Below are positions 1 through 12,013 of a stretch of 64,000 nt of DNA, piece by piece. Position numbers and translations under genes: made by a program. The notes beneath the pieces were generated by a model. That model ran no database searches. It was not told where the DNA came from and was given only the letters and a program-made list of their open reading frames with translations. Within the stretch, counting starts at the first letter, position 1, and each line of letters begins with the position of its first letter. The stretch comes from Cunninghamia lanceolata. Lineage: Eukaryota > Streptophyta > Pinopsida > Cupressales > Cupressaceae. The stretch is from positions 43,120,001 through 43,184,000 of the forward strand of contig BSBN01000809.1 in the NCBI GenBank assembly GCA_027924645.1, given 5' to 3'.

Positions 1-1112
1 TCTTTGAGCATAGTACTTGGGGAAACATCAAGATTTAGATTTTTAGTTCTTCGAGCATGGTACTTGGAGACTTATCACATTGTCCATTAAGGATTTATCA
101 TTTCATCGAATTACAAAATTACAGCATTTTGTTTCCTATCACTACAACATTTCAACAAGTAATATTCAACTCAACACCTAAAAAACTAAGATTACACACT
201 ACATTTTGGTTTTTAATGACTATACATGGAGTGAGATCATCATCTAATTTCATTTTTGACATAGATTTTATACCATAGAATTATTTTTTGTGTAGGCATT
301 ATGGATAGGAAGTGGTTCACATTTTTAGCTTGACAGAAAGTTAGGTTGATTCTTGTACATGCTTCAACACACTTTTGGGTTACTCATGGGAACAATTAAC
401 TTGGTTTATCTAGTTTTCAAGTCACATGGTGTATCTGGCACACTTATAAACTACTTGTGGGCATAATTATCTTGGGTTCTCTAATTTTCACTCATAAAAG
501 TGATAGAGACAAAAGTTAAACAACCTTCTTCTATAAATTTTATCACTCAAAATAGAAAATGGTGGTGAAAATTTTCACCACAAATAGATGTGTTCCTCTC
601 TCAAAATGGGATATAACATTGTGGATAGATTACTTAACTTGAGAAAAGAAATTTATGTCTTTACCAATTCAATATCTTGGTTGTTGAAAAATTATAGAAG
701 GGAACACGCTATCACTCAGGCAAAACCTTTTGCAAAATATTAGAGGTTCATATCAAGAAAATTAGGTGCCATAAACAAGTTCAAGCACAACACAAATAGT
801 GGCTTCATCTCTACCCCTGTGGATTAAGGGGGAATATAACAATAATGTACACAATACTAGAAGTAGTAGGATAATTTTTGTATTTTTCTATTTTCTAGCT
901 ACACTAGAAGCTAAATAGTCATCTAGAAGATGAATTGAATAGTCATTTTCAGATTGTTAAATGTGTACATTGTATCTTATTTTGATCAATGCAAGAATGG
1001 ATGAATGTTTTGAACTTCATTGAATATCATCCCGTCCATTTTATTTATCAATATTTTTCTTGCATTTACATTCTTGGGCCTAAAATCTCAATTAACAACA
1101 TACTATATACCT
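1..1112. other. Non-coding stretch with a possible LTR remnant
   Basis: I see no credible gene here. A purine-rich run at about 825-833 resembles a polypurine tract. The AT-rich sequence after it (about 834-1080) ends near a stretch that resembles the poly(A) region of plant copia LTRs. I could find no partner LTR or target duplication, so the retrotransposon reading is weak. The only frame above 70 codons (57-278) shows no family features. Confidence 0.25.
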
Positions 1113-1445
1113 AAAATAATGTCATAATAGTTATCATTGTTACTATATCACACATAAAAAATGATAGTTATCATTGTTGTGATGCATCAACTAACAACAC
1201 TATTGGTCAAGCTTTAGGTATATCTCAAATTACATCATGATAGGTATCACTATGGTGATATCTCAAAAAACATCATGATAGGTATAATTGTTGCAATAGA
1301 TCAATAAACAACATGATAGGTTTTTCTATGGTAATACCTTAATTAACATCATGATAGTATCATTATTAAAATACTTCATACATCAACACCACATGTATGG
1401 TTGTGACTATAATTAAAATAACATCATTATGGGTATCACAATTGC
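1113..1445 (+). repeat. Degenerate minisatellite, unit about 45-50 bp
   Basis: Words such as acatcatgataggtatcac and atggtgatatctcaa recur about six times with substitutions and indels. The array is non-coding, and the divergence between units indicates an old tandem expansion. Confidence 0.6.
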
Positions 1446-3500
1446 TACTTAGCAAACAACCTATAAATATATGGAATCAAAATATTGCAGAAGTTCCTTG
1501 GTGAATTCATCTCTGTAATCCTAATGTTCCAAACAATTTCAGAACTAAAAAACTAAGGGGCTCCCAAAGTTCTTCGAAGAAGAAAACAACAATAAAGAAG
1601 GCACTATGGCTAAAGTTCAGGCCCACTTTCCTTTTGTTTCTAAATTCTTATATACTCATTTGGAAAGAACCCACTCCCTTGGCCAAGCAAAACCTATGGA
1701 AAACTGTTAGCTAGTGCATTTATTCATATCAAAACAAGTATTGATACTAAAACCCCATCAGTCTGACTTGAACGGTCCTAAAGGAGAAACAACCTTAGAC
1801 TGTAACCACAACACAAATCCAACTAAAATAGAGGTTAAAAAAAATGTTGCTCCAAATGTAATGGACCAAGGAAAATTGTCTCTGCCCGGTGCACTATTAG
1901 AAATGCTGTCTCAAACTCATACACAATCGTCTTGGGATTTCTCAATGCTTTACTAATTAACTAAAATTTAATCAAGGTAATAACATAAACTTCCAAACAT
2001 TTATTATTGGCTTCCCTCCCCTAAAAATATGTCTATCAGTAGATCTCCATTTCACACAAATAATGTGCAACTGCTAGTATCTTTCTTATGTGGCCTACAC
2101 AATCAAACCATTCCTTTGCTAAATTATGAAATGACTCTCCTCTTTGATGCAGGAGCATCCAGGCTGACAAGCAATCTTGCATGAGCTAAAAAAATATTTT
2201 ATTTCTTTTACCCTTTTTGTTTGTCTTGTAGGTTTCTAATCAACAACATACACCAAGATTGGGGAAAATAAAATAAATATTTTAATTCTCCAACTCTCCA
2301 AGGAAAAGACAAGGCAAGTTGCATATGGACAAAATCCTAGTCATCTACATGCTAGAAGACAAAAGTTGGACAATGAAGAGTTTTCAAGCACCCAAGTCAT
2401 GAAGGAAAGAAACAAAGGAATCCCAAGAGTCACATTTCTCCAAGTTGGACACCACCAAGCAAGAAGAGGAATACCAAGAGTCATTGGAGCCCAAATGAGG
2501 AAGATGAAACTTGGCAAAGGAGATATTATAAATAGATGGAAGTTTGGCTCTAAAGAGACATTGAACAATAAGAGAGGAGCCCAAGTTTATTTCTGATTTT
2601 TGTAGGTCATCAAGAGGACATCCATGGGTGATGCTGAAGATAATTCTCTAAGGGAAATACATCCATTTTGATGAGGCAAAGAAGGTGAACGTCCATGGTG
2701 ACTTGTTAGATGAAATTTTTTTGAATTTGTAAGCTTGAGGAGGTGGATAGTTGGAAAGTTTGTTGGAGATATTTCATAGTTGGATTTGTGGAGGTTATGT
2801 ATGTGTGTTACCATCTTAATTGGCTACATAAAAACATTTGGGTTGTAAGTATTTTCTATTGTTCATGTTTTATGAAATTCTCAAGATATGGTGTTACTTC
2901 ATAGCTAAAATTATTGCTACAACATTCACAATTTATTTGAACTTAAGGGCTACAAGTTTAAGAGATTAATATACATTTATTTTGTTGCAACTAAAGGAAT
3001 CAAAGGTACAAACAAAAATCCTTAATGGATGGAAATTATCAAAGTTAATTTTCATCTAAGAGAAGAGGAGTAATCTTGGCAAACAAAAATCTTAAGGCTG
3101 AAATTTAATAAGGATATGTTGGCATATACAATTTGTTTCAATCTTTGAAGTTTTGAGCACATGATTATGATAATTTGAAGGCATGAATATTGTTGTTATC
3201 ACAATGCACATAAGAGAAGTTGATTGGGCTGCATGATGGGACAATCCTTCATTGGATTCTCTTGTCTTGTCTGCATCACTCTTACTCAATTAATTGGAGA
3301 ATTTTTAAAATAAAAAGAAAGTATATTTAAAAAATTTACATGCGATAGGGATCCTTTAAACCTTTAGACAGGGGATTGTTAAAAGAAAACTTTAGATGTT
3401 GATTAAATAAGTGTTGTATAATGATTAATTTTTATAATTATAACATGTTTAAAAATTAGATTAATTGGTTAAATTATGTATTGGTAGTTTGATTAAGAAA
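1446..3500. other. Non-coding stretch, possible LTR-like segment
   Basis: No gene is recognised. Short overlapping frames occur on both strands at 2341-2600 (75-76 codons) without recognisable domains. A TATA-like word (tataaata) near 2528 sits in a segment that could be an old LTR, but no second copy, primer-binding site or target duplication was found in the window. Confidence 0.3.
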
Positions 3501-3504
3501 ATAG

Positions 3505-3705
3505 ATATGGTGGAGTGTAGACCGAACACTTAAGCCATTGAAAGATAGGAATAATGGTTATAATTTTGAATCCTCAGCTTCAAATGCTATATGAGTAAAT
3601 ACAACTCATGTGGCTAGAGGTTGTAGGGACCACATTATTAGGACCTCACAAATGGGGTCCCAACTTGTGTGATTCCTTCATATCATTAAAGAAAGAAAAA
3701 AAGGT
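3505..3705 (+). repeat. Possible tRNA-derived SINE relic
   Basis: A segment starting near tggtggagtgtagacc vaguely resembles an A box. About 50 nt later, tttgaatcctc resembles a B box. The segment ends near an A-rich run (aaagaaagaaaaaaagg). I did not find a clear target duplication, so this is a weak call based on spacing and word similarity. Confidence 0.2.
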
Positions 3706-4021
3706 AAAATATATTTGTATTAATGTAAGTATGCTTACTATTAGATAGTTGTAATATATAGAGATATCCTTGATTTGTAATAGCATAATAGGCTAGTTAC
3801 ATATATTTGTGTATTTTCCAATAATTACTAATAACAAATTAAAAGAAAAATTAACTATTTCGAGAACTACTAGGGTTACATAAAAGTTACAATGAATAAA
3901 ATATCATATCTAGATTAATTCTCTATAATTATTAAGTTTCTTAGAATTTTTGAAAGCATATGCAATTTGAAGTAGTGATTATAAGGATGTTTATATTCCA
4001 CACTAGCTAAAGGAGAAGTGG

Positions 4022-4079
4022 AACATATCTATCACTATAAGAAGTATGATAACATATCTATCACTATAAGAACTATGAT
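4022..4079 (+). repeat. Two-copy tandem repeat, unit about 29 bp
   Basis: Two nearly identical copies of a unit containing acatatctatcactataag lie side by side, followed by a poly(T) run. They sit at the left edge of the larger duplicated segment that begins near 4080. Confidence 0.7.
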
Positions 4080-5580
4080 AACTTTTTTTTTTTCATCTTT
4101 TACGTGGGAAAATGAAATTCATTTATAGGAATAACCACTAAGGCTTGAGTACACATTCATTAAATCCATTAATAAAGTATAATAGAACAATACTTATGCC
4201 AAACTTTCAAATAACTTCAAATAAAAGACCTAAAAATAATATTCACTATTAATTTCTAGTTTTGGCAAAAGGACATCTAAGAGATAGCGATTTCATCACT
4301 CCTAAGTACTTACTTGTAATATGTGTCAACATTCGAGTAGGGTTTGTCATCAAGCTTACACATATTTATATCCAAACTTTTATTTTCTATATATATTAAT
4401 TTTTCTACAAGAGATATTTGTTAGATTTTAACTAGTACATAAGTGCAAAAAAAAACAAGAAAAATGAAGACAAAGCAAAGCATTTGAGCCGACCACCCGC
4501 AATATGAAAAGATGCTAATGAAAATGCTAGTAAGAAGTAATTATAAATAAAATTGGAAGAGATGGTTTTCAACTCTTTTATAATTCAATACAATATATGC
4601 ATAGAAATATCTACAACATTTTCAATCTTTGATGGAGAATTTATTTATTTTCAGTAAATATAAGGCCAAAATCCTTGACACCACCACCAAACTACATTTA
4701 AACATTGAATAATTTAAGCAATATTTTACCTCTCGAAATTTTGTCAATATTTATATCTATGCATTACTTGTATTTCTTATCTAAAAAAGACACTCATTTT
4801 TTTTCAATTGCTTTCCTTAGTTAAAAAGGATTGATGTTTCTAAGTGACTTCATCTACAGAGCATCCATGACAAATAAAATTTAACATTTTACGGTTTACA
4901 AACCCCTAAAAAACAAACAAAAATATGTGTATTAAAGTACCATAAAATGAAATGTAAAATAAATTGAATGAATAATTTAAAGCTTTCAAAGGCAATTCCA
5001 AATGGAATTTCTTATGCTTACTAAAAATAAAGGAAGATAAAAATTGAAACCCTAATTTTCGAAACCCTTGCAATTAGGGCAATGATTTTTGTGTTATTTG
5101 ATAGCAAGCACTAGGTCACTGGAATCATGTGTAAGAGAAAAAGAAAAAATATAGGATTCTTTTGATAATCATATGAAACAAAGAAAGAAATATAATATTA
5201 CAGAGTAGTTAATTGATCTAGACAATAATAATCACCTAAATACTAATAAATATTTGTCATTTTTATAATGGTTTGTAAAATTAAACCATAATTAATATTT
5301 TTTTATTTATATCAAAGCTATAATAAAAACTTAAAATTTTTAGCTAATAATATTTAGGATAAATGATATTTTTATTTTTATTTTTAAAATATACATATTT
5401 ATGTATTCCAATTATTTTCATAAAAAGATAAAAAATAAAAATTACACATTTTATTTATAACCATAAAAAATAAAAATTACACATTTTATTTATAACCATA
5501 AAAAATAAAATTAAAATTAAAAACTTTTAGTTAATTGGACAATAATAATAATAACTAGGTATGGATTATCCATCTAATAG
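4080..5580 (+). repeat. Old segmental duplication, copy 1
   Basis: This AT-rich segment aligns by eye, in order and in the same orientation, with 6680-8190. Shared landmarks are a word like gtgcaaaaaaa followed by aaaaatgaaga, the word gagaatttatttattttc, a stretch around ggtttacaaa-cccc, and an ending like ggattatccatc. Identity is patchy with many indels, so the duplication is old. No coding frame is conserved between the copies. It could be two copies of an unrecognised non-coding element or a local duplication. Confidence 0.6.
5427..5509 (+). repeat. Tandem duplication, unit about 41 bp
   Basis: Two almost exact copies of a unit containing attacacattttatttataa lie head to tail within duplication copy 1. 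Confidence 0.75.
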
Positions 5581-6679
5581 TTAAAAAAAGTAGTGTAGTT
5601 GTTGTATATACTTGAGGAAAGTGTGTTAATGGTAGGTAAGATGAAAGGCGTTGTGACACATCATTTAGGAATATATTGTAAAAGTGTGTTGAAATGTTTG
5701 TTAGTCACACTACAAACAATGAAAGAAAGTTACAATGAATTATTGGATGAAACATTATGTTGCATCGCTCTTGACTTTAATCTTGTGTGACCAGAAATGT
5801 AGAGTACTATAGTGGGCCAAAATAGAAAAAAAGGCATGCTAAGGCAATGAGTTGTAAGGCCATTTTATCCCATCACTCACATAAATAGAAATTTACAATG
5901 CACCAAATTTACTATCTGATATTAATTTCAAAGCCACTTCTCTTACCTTCAAAGATTTGGTAATTGTCTCATTTGAATATATTTACAAGCTAAAGACTAA
6001 ACACATCATATTTAAATTTTGGAATGTGTAAGGGACAAATTCATTCCATAGAGCTTGGAGTGCATGTACAACATCCCCTAAAATATGCTTGATAGAAAAT
6101 TTGATTCACTTTAGATAATTATTTTTCTTTTCCATGCAACTCCTTGGAAAGAGTAGGAATGGGTGGGTTCTACTTTTGATCTTGAAAGATATGATCATTG
6201 AAATAATGAATGAATAGTGTATGGGCATTTAAGAAAAGAATTTGATGTATAATTAATAAAATAATGGGTCTCTTCTTTACATTTTGAGATTTAGTCATTA
6301 AAATCATTTATTAAAATCATTTGAAAAGTTTCTTGAAAAATGTGAACATTTTACATAGGGCCCTTCAAACTCTAGATGCATAATATTTTAAAAGCTACAT
6401 TTATTTTAATTGCTTGTAAATTACTATTGTGTTGGTTTTTTAAATATTAAAACTTATAAATATATGCAAGTAGATTTTTTAATTAAAAAACTAATGTAAT
6501 CCAAATTACTAATACTGGTATGGCATAAATAGTATTTGTTAGGGTACCCTAAACATTTAGGGTCTCTTGAAGAGTTTTTCTTTGAATAATGTTCAAACTA
6601 TTTAAATAGTTAAGAGATCATCACTTTTACGTAATTAAATAAATAAAGGTTCGTGTTGCTAAAAAGCACAATAGTTTCA
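5581..6679. other. Spacer between the two duplicated segments
   Basis: AT-rich DNA with no recognised gene. A 63-codon frame at 5599-5790 has no recognisable domain and no counterpart beside the second copy. Confidence 0.4.
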
Positions 6680-8190
6680 TTTTTATCACTATTATGTGAG
6701 AAAAGGAAATTATCTATTAAAAAATAAAAATTGAGGGTGAACTTTGTATCCATTCATTTCATCACTAAAATATAATAAAACAGTAATTACATCAAAGCTT
6801 CAAATAATTTTATATAAAAGATCTAAAGTATAATATTCATTATTAATTCATAGTTTTCGTAGAAGGACCTCTGAGAATTATCTATTATGTAATTGCTTCA
6901 ATAAGGTTTACCATTGAGCTTACAAGCATTTATCTCCAAAATTTTATTTGTTATAATTTTTTAATATTTTTATGGGAGATATTTTTTATTTTTAACTACT
7001 ACGTAAGTGCAAAAAAAGATCATGAAAAATGAAGAGAACGCAAACATAAAATATGTTATGAAAAGTGAGTAAAAAAATTATAGATAAAATTTCCAAAGAT
7101 GGATTTTCAAATCTTTTATAATTGAGCACATGATCATATACACATAGATATATCTACAACATTTGTAAAAAATTGTAAGATTTGGTGGAGAATTTATTTA
7201 TTTTCTTTCTTTTCACATGTATGAGTGAACTAAAACTAGTATTTTTAATCATAAATTACTTTCTTCACACATAAAAACAATTACAACCTAAAATGTTAAG
7301 CAAATAAAAGGTCAAATTCCATTTAAACATCTAATAATTTAAGTAGTATTTTTCCACTTAAAACCATGTAAATATTTTCATGTGTGTTGCTTATATCACT
7401 TAGCAACACTAGCACCAAAATTATATTTAAACATCTAATAATTTATGTAGTATTTTTCCTCTCAAAACCATGTAAATATTTCCATGTGTGTGTTGCTTAT
7501 ATAACTTAGCCAAAAATAATACTCAAGATTTTGAAATTACTTTCCATAGTAGAAGAAAATATTGATGTTTTTGAGTGACTTTATTTGCAAATAGCTTACT
7601 ACAAATAAAATATAACTTTGTAGGGTTTACAAATCCCCAAAAAAACAAATGTGCAAATAAACATTCATATAAATATACTACAAAATCAAATGTAAAATAA
7701 TTCAAACAAAGAACTTAAATCTTTCAAAAAGTTTCTTTGATGCTTACCATAAACAATGCTAGAAAAAATGAAACTATTAATCTTCAAAACACTCACAATC
7801 ATGATGATGATTCTTGTATTACTTGAGGGAAAATTAAAGGCCATTAGAATATTGTGTTAGAGAATGCAATGGATAAATACAAAATTGGTTTGATAGACAT
7901 ATAAAAGAAATGAATAAATGTTATATTATGGAGTAGTCATTTCAACTAGACAATAATGTGAAAAGTCATAATTAATATTTTATTGATCTACATGAAGGTT
8001 GAAATAAAAATAAAAAGTTTAGTCACTAGTGTTTGAGATAATTGATGTTTTCATGTATTTTCTTTAAAAAATGTACATCTTTTATTTTGTTAACAATAAG
8101 AAAATAAAATAGATTAAAAACATGATTATTAGATAGTACCAATAATAATAACTAGTTAAAGATTATCCATCACTATAGTTACCATGCTAA
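6680..8190 (+). repeat. Old segmental duplication, copy 2
   Basis: This is the second copy of the 4080-5580 segment, in the same orientation and about 2.6 kb downstream. The order of landmarks is preserved: the A-rich word followed by aaaaatgaaga, gagaatttatttattttc, the tttaaacatctaataattta motif, and the end at ggattatcc/agattatcc. This copy has an additional internal tandem duplication at 7322-7509. No gene is recognised in it. Confidence 0.6.
7322..7509 (+). repeat. Internal tandem duplication, unit about 108 bp
   Basis: Two copies begin with tttaaacatctaataattta and end with a gtgtgttgcttatat(c/a)actta word. It is found only in duplication copy 2, so it arose after the two copies separated. 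Confidence 0.7.
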
Positions 8191-8270
8191 GGAAAGGACT
8201 AATATTTTCAAAGACTATGCTCTTAACATCTACATCATTTTAAAAACAAGGAAGTTAATTTTTAAGGTTC

Positions 8271-8288
8271 TTTTTCTTTATAAATGTT
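8271..8288 (+). repeat. Left target-site duplication, 18 bp
   Basis: The word tttttctttataaatgtt is repeated exactly at 9612-9629. A duplication of this length next to a poly(T) run is typical of insertion by LINE machinery. Confidence 0.85.
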
Positions 8289-9611
8289 TTTTTTTTTATA
8301 TAGATAAGAGATATTATATTATATTGAAATATCAAAAAAGAACTGTTTACATGTATGCTCCATGAGCTAAAATTTGACTACCCTCCCTAAGAACTGAAAC
8401 ATATTATAACACCAAAAAGGGCCTCTTTGGTTCAGACCCCAGAAGACTAACGCTGCATAAAACAGGACTCCATACTGCCGCAGAAACTAGAAACCAAACT
8501 AGGCATTATAAACAGATATAACCACACATATAATTATAGACTCTAGACCAGACAAAGCACAAACCAAACCGGAACCATCAACTGTCAAATTTCACCTTCC
8601 TCAAAGAGAAAGTCTCTAAACTCACTGGTCCAGTCGAAGCCCTCGGTCAGAGTCATGTTAAACATTTTTTTAAGAAAATCTCTCCCTCTGCGCACCTTGC
8701 TCCTGTGAACAACTAATTCTGCACCCTTGATGTCTAAGATAAAGGGAAAATATTTTATCACCACCCCAAGATGATTGGCCTTGCTCAGATCCTTCAGACT
8801 TGGCAAACCAACTCCTCTCTCCATCATTTCCAAAACATCGTCGAGCCCCTCCAAGATAGTCTGTTTGAACATCCGCTGCACCAACTCTCTAACCTCTTCC
8901 TTTGTGGTCAACACCTCCAACAGTGAAGCCACCACCCTGGAAGGGATGTCTGAATCAACATGATATTGCTCTCCTCCAAGGACAAAAGCTTTTCCAAGGA
9001 TAAGCTTTTTCACCCCTATGACAAAGGCATCATTCTACTGAAGCACCCTTTGCAGCCTTTGGTTTGTAATTTTTCTAAGAATCACCATCTGCTTGACCCT
9101 ACCAGATAGGTAGATAGGCGATTCCATACTGTCACAAACTAGCTGATCCATAAGGAGATGATAGATAATGATAGGAGGGGGGTCTTTAGCCATAAATCAA
9201 ACTACAAGAAATGTTGAAGAACCTACGAGATAAAATAAGCAACCAGCCCGTCTCCTTGATGATGGCTGAAATGTGTGTTTAACTGCACCTCTCCTAATGC
9301 CAGCTCACTTCTTCACTGTGTTATTGCACAGAGAATTGGGGCTAGTCTCTTCCCTATTAAATCATTATTCAACCATCCCTTTCTCTGTCCTGCGCTCGAT
9401 CCTCCATCTCCTCTCATGCTTGTGAACCGTCCCTTCCAAACTCTGCACACACCATCATCTGTGTGCAAACATGATTGATTCAAGTGCTTTAATCACCACC
9501 CTAAGTCAACCAAGTCTGACTAATCCTACTGACCAGGCAACCCCTCTATCACCCCTGCCTTGATCGACCAGCGCCCCTCAAGTGAGGTGGCACCCGCCCT
9601 TCCTCCCCCCT
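8289..9611 (-). mobile_element. Retroposed insertion (LINE-mobilised element or retrocopy)
   Basis: The insertion has no LTRs or terminal inverted repeats. Its left end is a poly(T) run (8289-8297), which reads as a poly(A) tail on the minus strand. It is bounded by an exact 18-bp duplication, the hallmark of target-primed reverse transcription. It is more GC-rich than its surroundings and contains one 203-codon minus-strand frame with a leader of about 420 nt and a trailer of about 290 nt. No reverse transcriptase is present. It is therefore either a processed copy of a host mRNA, a 5'-truncated LINE, or a non-autonomous element. A retrocopy fits the single short frame with leader and trailer best. 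Confidence 0.75.
8585..9193 (-). pseudogene. Unrecognised ~200-residue protein frame with one internal stop
   Basis: The frame starts at an ATG at 9193 (MAKDPPPIIIYHLLMDQ...), runs 52 codons to one TAG at 9035-9037, then continues in frame for 149 codons to 8585. The downstream part alone could start at Met 9013. The protein is mainly alpha-helical in appearance, with charged and leucine-rich stretches such as EVRELVQRMFKQ and DDVLEMMERG, and ends in an acidic tail (FLFEEGEI). It has no zinc knuckle, RT, endonuclease or transposase motif that I can see. The stop follows CAG, so the lost codon could have been CAG or TGG. I do not recognise the family. It is the only frame of this size inside the insertion and is probably the body of a retroposed transcript. 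Confidence 0.5.
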
Positions 9612-9629
9612 TTTTTCTTTATAAATGTT
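9612..9629 (+). repeat. Right target-site duplication, 18 bp
   Basis: Exact repeat of 8271-8288, directly flanking the 5' (GC-rich) end of the retroposed insertion. Confidence 0.85.
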
Positions 9630-9645
9630 GTTTGAAGGTAAATGT

Positions 9646-9775
9646 AATATATTTCTTCATATTAGATTAGACAATTAGTGTGAAACTTAGAACTAAATAA
9701 AGTTAACTATTATAGAGGATAAATGTGCATATTTCACTCCTTTGCCTTCTAGGTTTTCATTTATCTTGACATTGT
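9646..9775 (+). repeat. Direct repeat, copy 1 (pair with 10013-10146)
   Basis: About 130 bp beginning atttcttcatattagattag and ending at a cttgacattgttcc-like word. It recurs at 10013-10146 with moderate divergence. Non-coding. Confidence 0.65.
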
Positions 9776-10012
9776 TTCAATATATGTTGATATTCAATTC
9801 AACTTATTCTTGCATATGCTAACAAATTTCAACAATTCTATCAACGTTTATCCATTTTAGTCCCATTGGTCTAGATTCATCCTTATTTATACTAGTTTTC
9901 CTATCTTAGACTAGATTGCAAGTGTAATTTTATCCCTTGGACAAAATTGTGCTTGTTATCACGTCTTCCAAATTCAAACATGCAATTGTGATATCAAGAG
10001 AGAATGTGTATA

Positions 10013-10146
10013 TGAATATTTCTTCATATTAGGTTAGATGAAATTAGTGTGAAACTTATAACTAAATAAATAGGAGTATTATAGAGGATAAAAGTGTTTA
10101 TTTCACTCTTTTCCTTCTAGTTTTTCCTTTATCTTGGCATTGTTCC
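10013..10146 (+). repeat. Direct repeat, copy 2
   Basis: Second copy of the 9646-9775 segment, sharing the start attatttcttcatattag-like word and the phrase tattatagaggataaa. Confidence 0.65.
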
Positions 10147-10211
10147 AAAAAGAGTACATAATTCAAGACATTCTGTCAATAATTTGTCCAAAAGAGTAGT
10201 TTTATCATTGG

Positions 10212-10349
10212 CATGACCATAAAACCAATTAGAGTAGTTTTATCATTAGTTTAGAGTAGTTTTATGAATACCTTTAGAGAGTTGTCAACTTGCTAGGGAA
10301 GACGTTCTCCTATGTCAATCCTTAGAAAAAGATTGGTTTTATGGTCATG
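10212..10349. repeat. Perfect 18-bp inverted repeat with 102-nt loop
   Basis: The word catgaccataaaaccaat (10212-10229) is followed by its exact reverse complement at 10332-10349. The flanks also share a direct word, ccaaaagagtacataattta-like, at about 10145 and 10362. This could be the core of a small non-autonomous DNA element, but no target duplication was identified. Confidence 0.55.
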
Positions 10350-10403
10350 TTAATAATTGGTCCAAAAGAGTACATAATTTAGACACACTAGGGTGGGCCT
10401 CAC

Positions 10404-10408
10404 ATATT
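10404..10408 (+). repeat. Left target-site duplication ATATT of copia A
   Basis: ATATT directly precedes the LTR at 10409 and is repeated at 47507-47511, directly after the other LTR 37 kb away. This ties the two LTRs to one element. Confidence 0.8.
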
Positions 10409-11316
10409 TGTTATAAATTGAAAACAACAACTACTCAAATGGAAATCTGATTTCAATATGTTAATGATCTTAAACAATATATTATCTATAGAGATTGCAT
10501 TCAGAAATCAAATCACAACACAGGAACAAACATCTTAGAAAAATGAAACAAAATATAATTTGGAGAAAACCCTTTCGAGTAAAAAACTCCACCAATAAAA
10601 GAGGCTCAAGTTGTATTATCTTCGAAAACTGAATAACATAATACATGCACTTTCTTCTTCTCTCCAACTTTTACTCTAGCAAAACTTGTGTACAAAAAAT
10701 CTGTCATACTACAACAATTACATGACAATTTACTTATATAAGAGTTTTCCCTCCAATCTATGTGTCCACTTTCTCTCTCTTGAGAATCTCCAACATACAA
10801 ACATTAAATGCCTTCTTACAAGCTCATGCCACTTGTCCAAAGTTAGCCATGTAAAGTTGGGTGTCCAAGGATAAATATGGCCTCTTACAACATCTTATGA
10901 CGCGTCATAACTGTCATAGATTCCTCTAGAAAGTATCTTCCCAAGATGGGTGCCTAAAGATAAACATAGCATCTTACACTTATTAAATATCCATCATATG
11001 TCATCATAGTGTCATAGAATCTTATGACAACTTGCAGTTGTCATATATTCTCTTACATGCATTCACCAACATTATGACATATGTCATACATGCTAAAAAT
11101 AGAATATTCCTCCAAGGTGGCACCTACCCTCATTTACTCATGATTTTTACAATTGCCAACCATAAATGTCACTCCATAATTACCTCCGGTAACTCTAAAA
11201 TTACCACTGCCGGTCAAACTACATCATTCCCTTATGGGTAATTACAAATTACAAAGACTGAAATGGAATAAATACAATATTGGGATTTACAAGGTTAATG
11301 GAACCTCATCCCAACA
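10409..11316 (-). repeat. Copia A 3' LTR
   Basis: 908 bp, starting tgttataaattg on the plus strand and ending cccaaca. It aligns along its length with 46605-47506 with frequent substitutions, so the insertion is not recent. Confidence 0.85.
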
Positions 11317-11328
11317 TTCTCCCACTTG
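11317..11328 (-). promoter_or_regulatory. Copia A polypurine tract
   Basis: On the minus strand this reads caagtgggagaa, directly upstream of the 3' LTR start (TGTTGGG). It is the classic plus-strand primer site of plant copia elements. Confidence 0.8.
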
Positions 11329-12013
11329 ACATTATACATTTTAAATCAACCCATAGGAAATCAAATGAAAATAATCAGGCACTAGAAACAAGGCCCATGA
11401 CCTCTCTGCACTACACAAATTTCTCTATACTCACAAGTTTGGTCAATGAATCTACAACATTCTCCTGAGTGTCTATCTTCTTCAGCTTAATCTATCCAAT
11501 TGAAACTAATTCTCAAATGAAATGATACTGAGCATTAACATGCTTAGTTTGAGCATGATACATAGGATTCTTGGCCAAACAGATAGCAATCTAGCTATCA
11601 CAACTAATCTGAATGACCCTGCAATCAAAATTAATACTTATACACAATCTCCTCAACCAAACTACCTCCTTAGAGACATGAGTAGCATCCATATACTTTG
11701 CTTCGGTGGTGGACAAAGCAATTGTGGGCTGCCCGTTACTCATCCAACTCACTGCTCCTCCAAATAGAGTAAACACATAGCCACTAGTGGACCTTTGACT
11801 ATCCAAGTCACCTGCCCAATCTACATCAACAAATCCATGTATGTCCAAAGATTTATCAGCACTATCCATACCAGAAAAAACCAAACAATAATCAGGAGTA
11901 CCTACAATATATTTAAGTACCCTCTTCACATAATTCTAATGTTGTCTACCAGGGTTAGACATAAAACTGTTCAAAACTCCCACTATTTGGGCAATATCTG
12001 GCCTAGTACAAAC
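11329..12013 (-). pseudogene. Copia A reverse transcriptase C-terminus and RNase H
   Basis: The clearest open part is 11591-11929 (112 codons). It contains the copia RNase H landmarks: VDVDWAGD with the catalytic Asp, STSGYVF, SWMSNGQPTIALSTTEAKYM, and a CDS motif at the end. Homology continues on both sides with stops. Upstream it reaches the insertion point of the gypsy element at 12013, inside the conserved AMVC-TRPDI region of RT. The rest of RT lies at 31251-32220. The frame is inactive. Confidence 0.85.
12009..12013 (+). repeat. Left target-site duplication CAAAC of the gypsy element
   Basis: Repeated exactly at 31251-31255. With one copy removed, the copia RT coding sequence rejoins in frame across the 19-kb insert, which fixes the insertion point. 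Confidence 0.9.
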
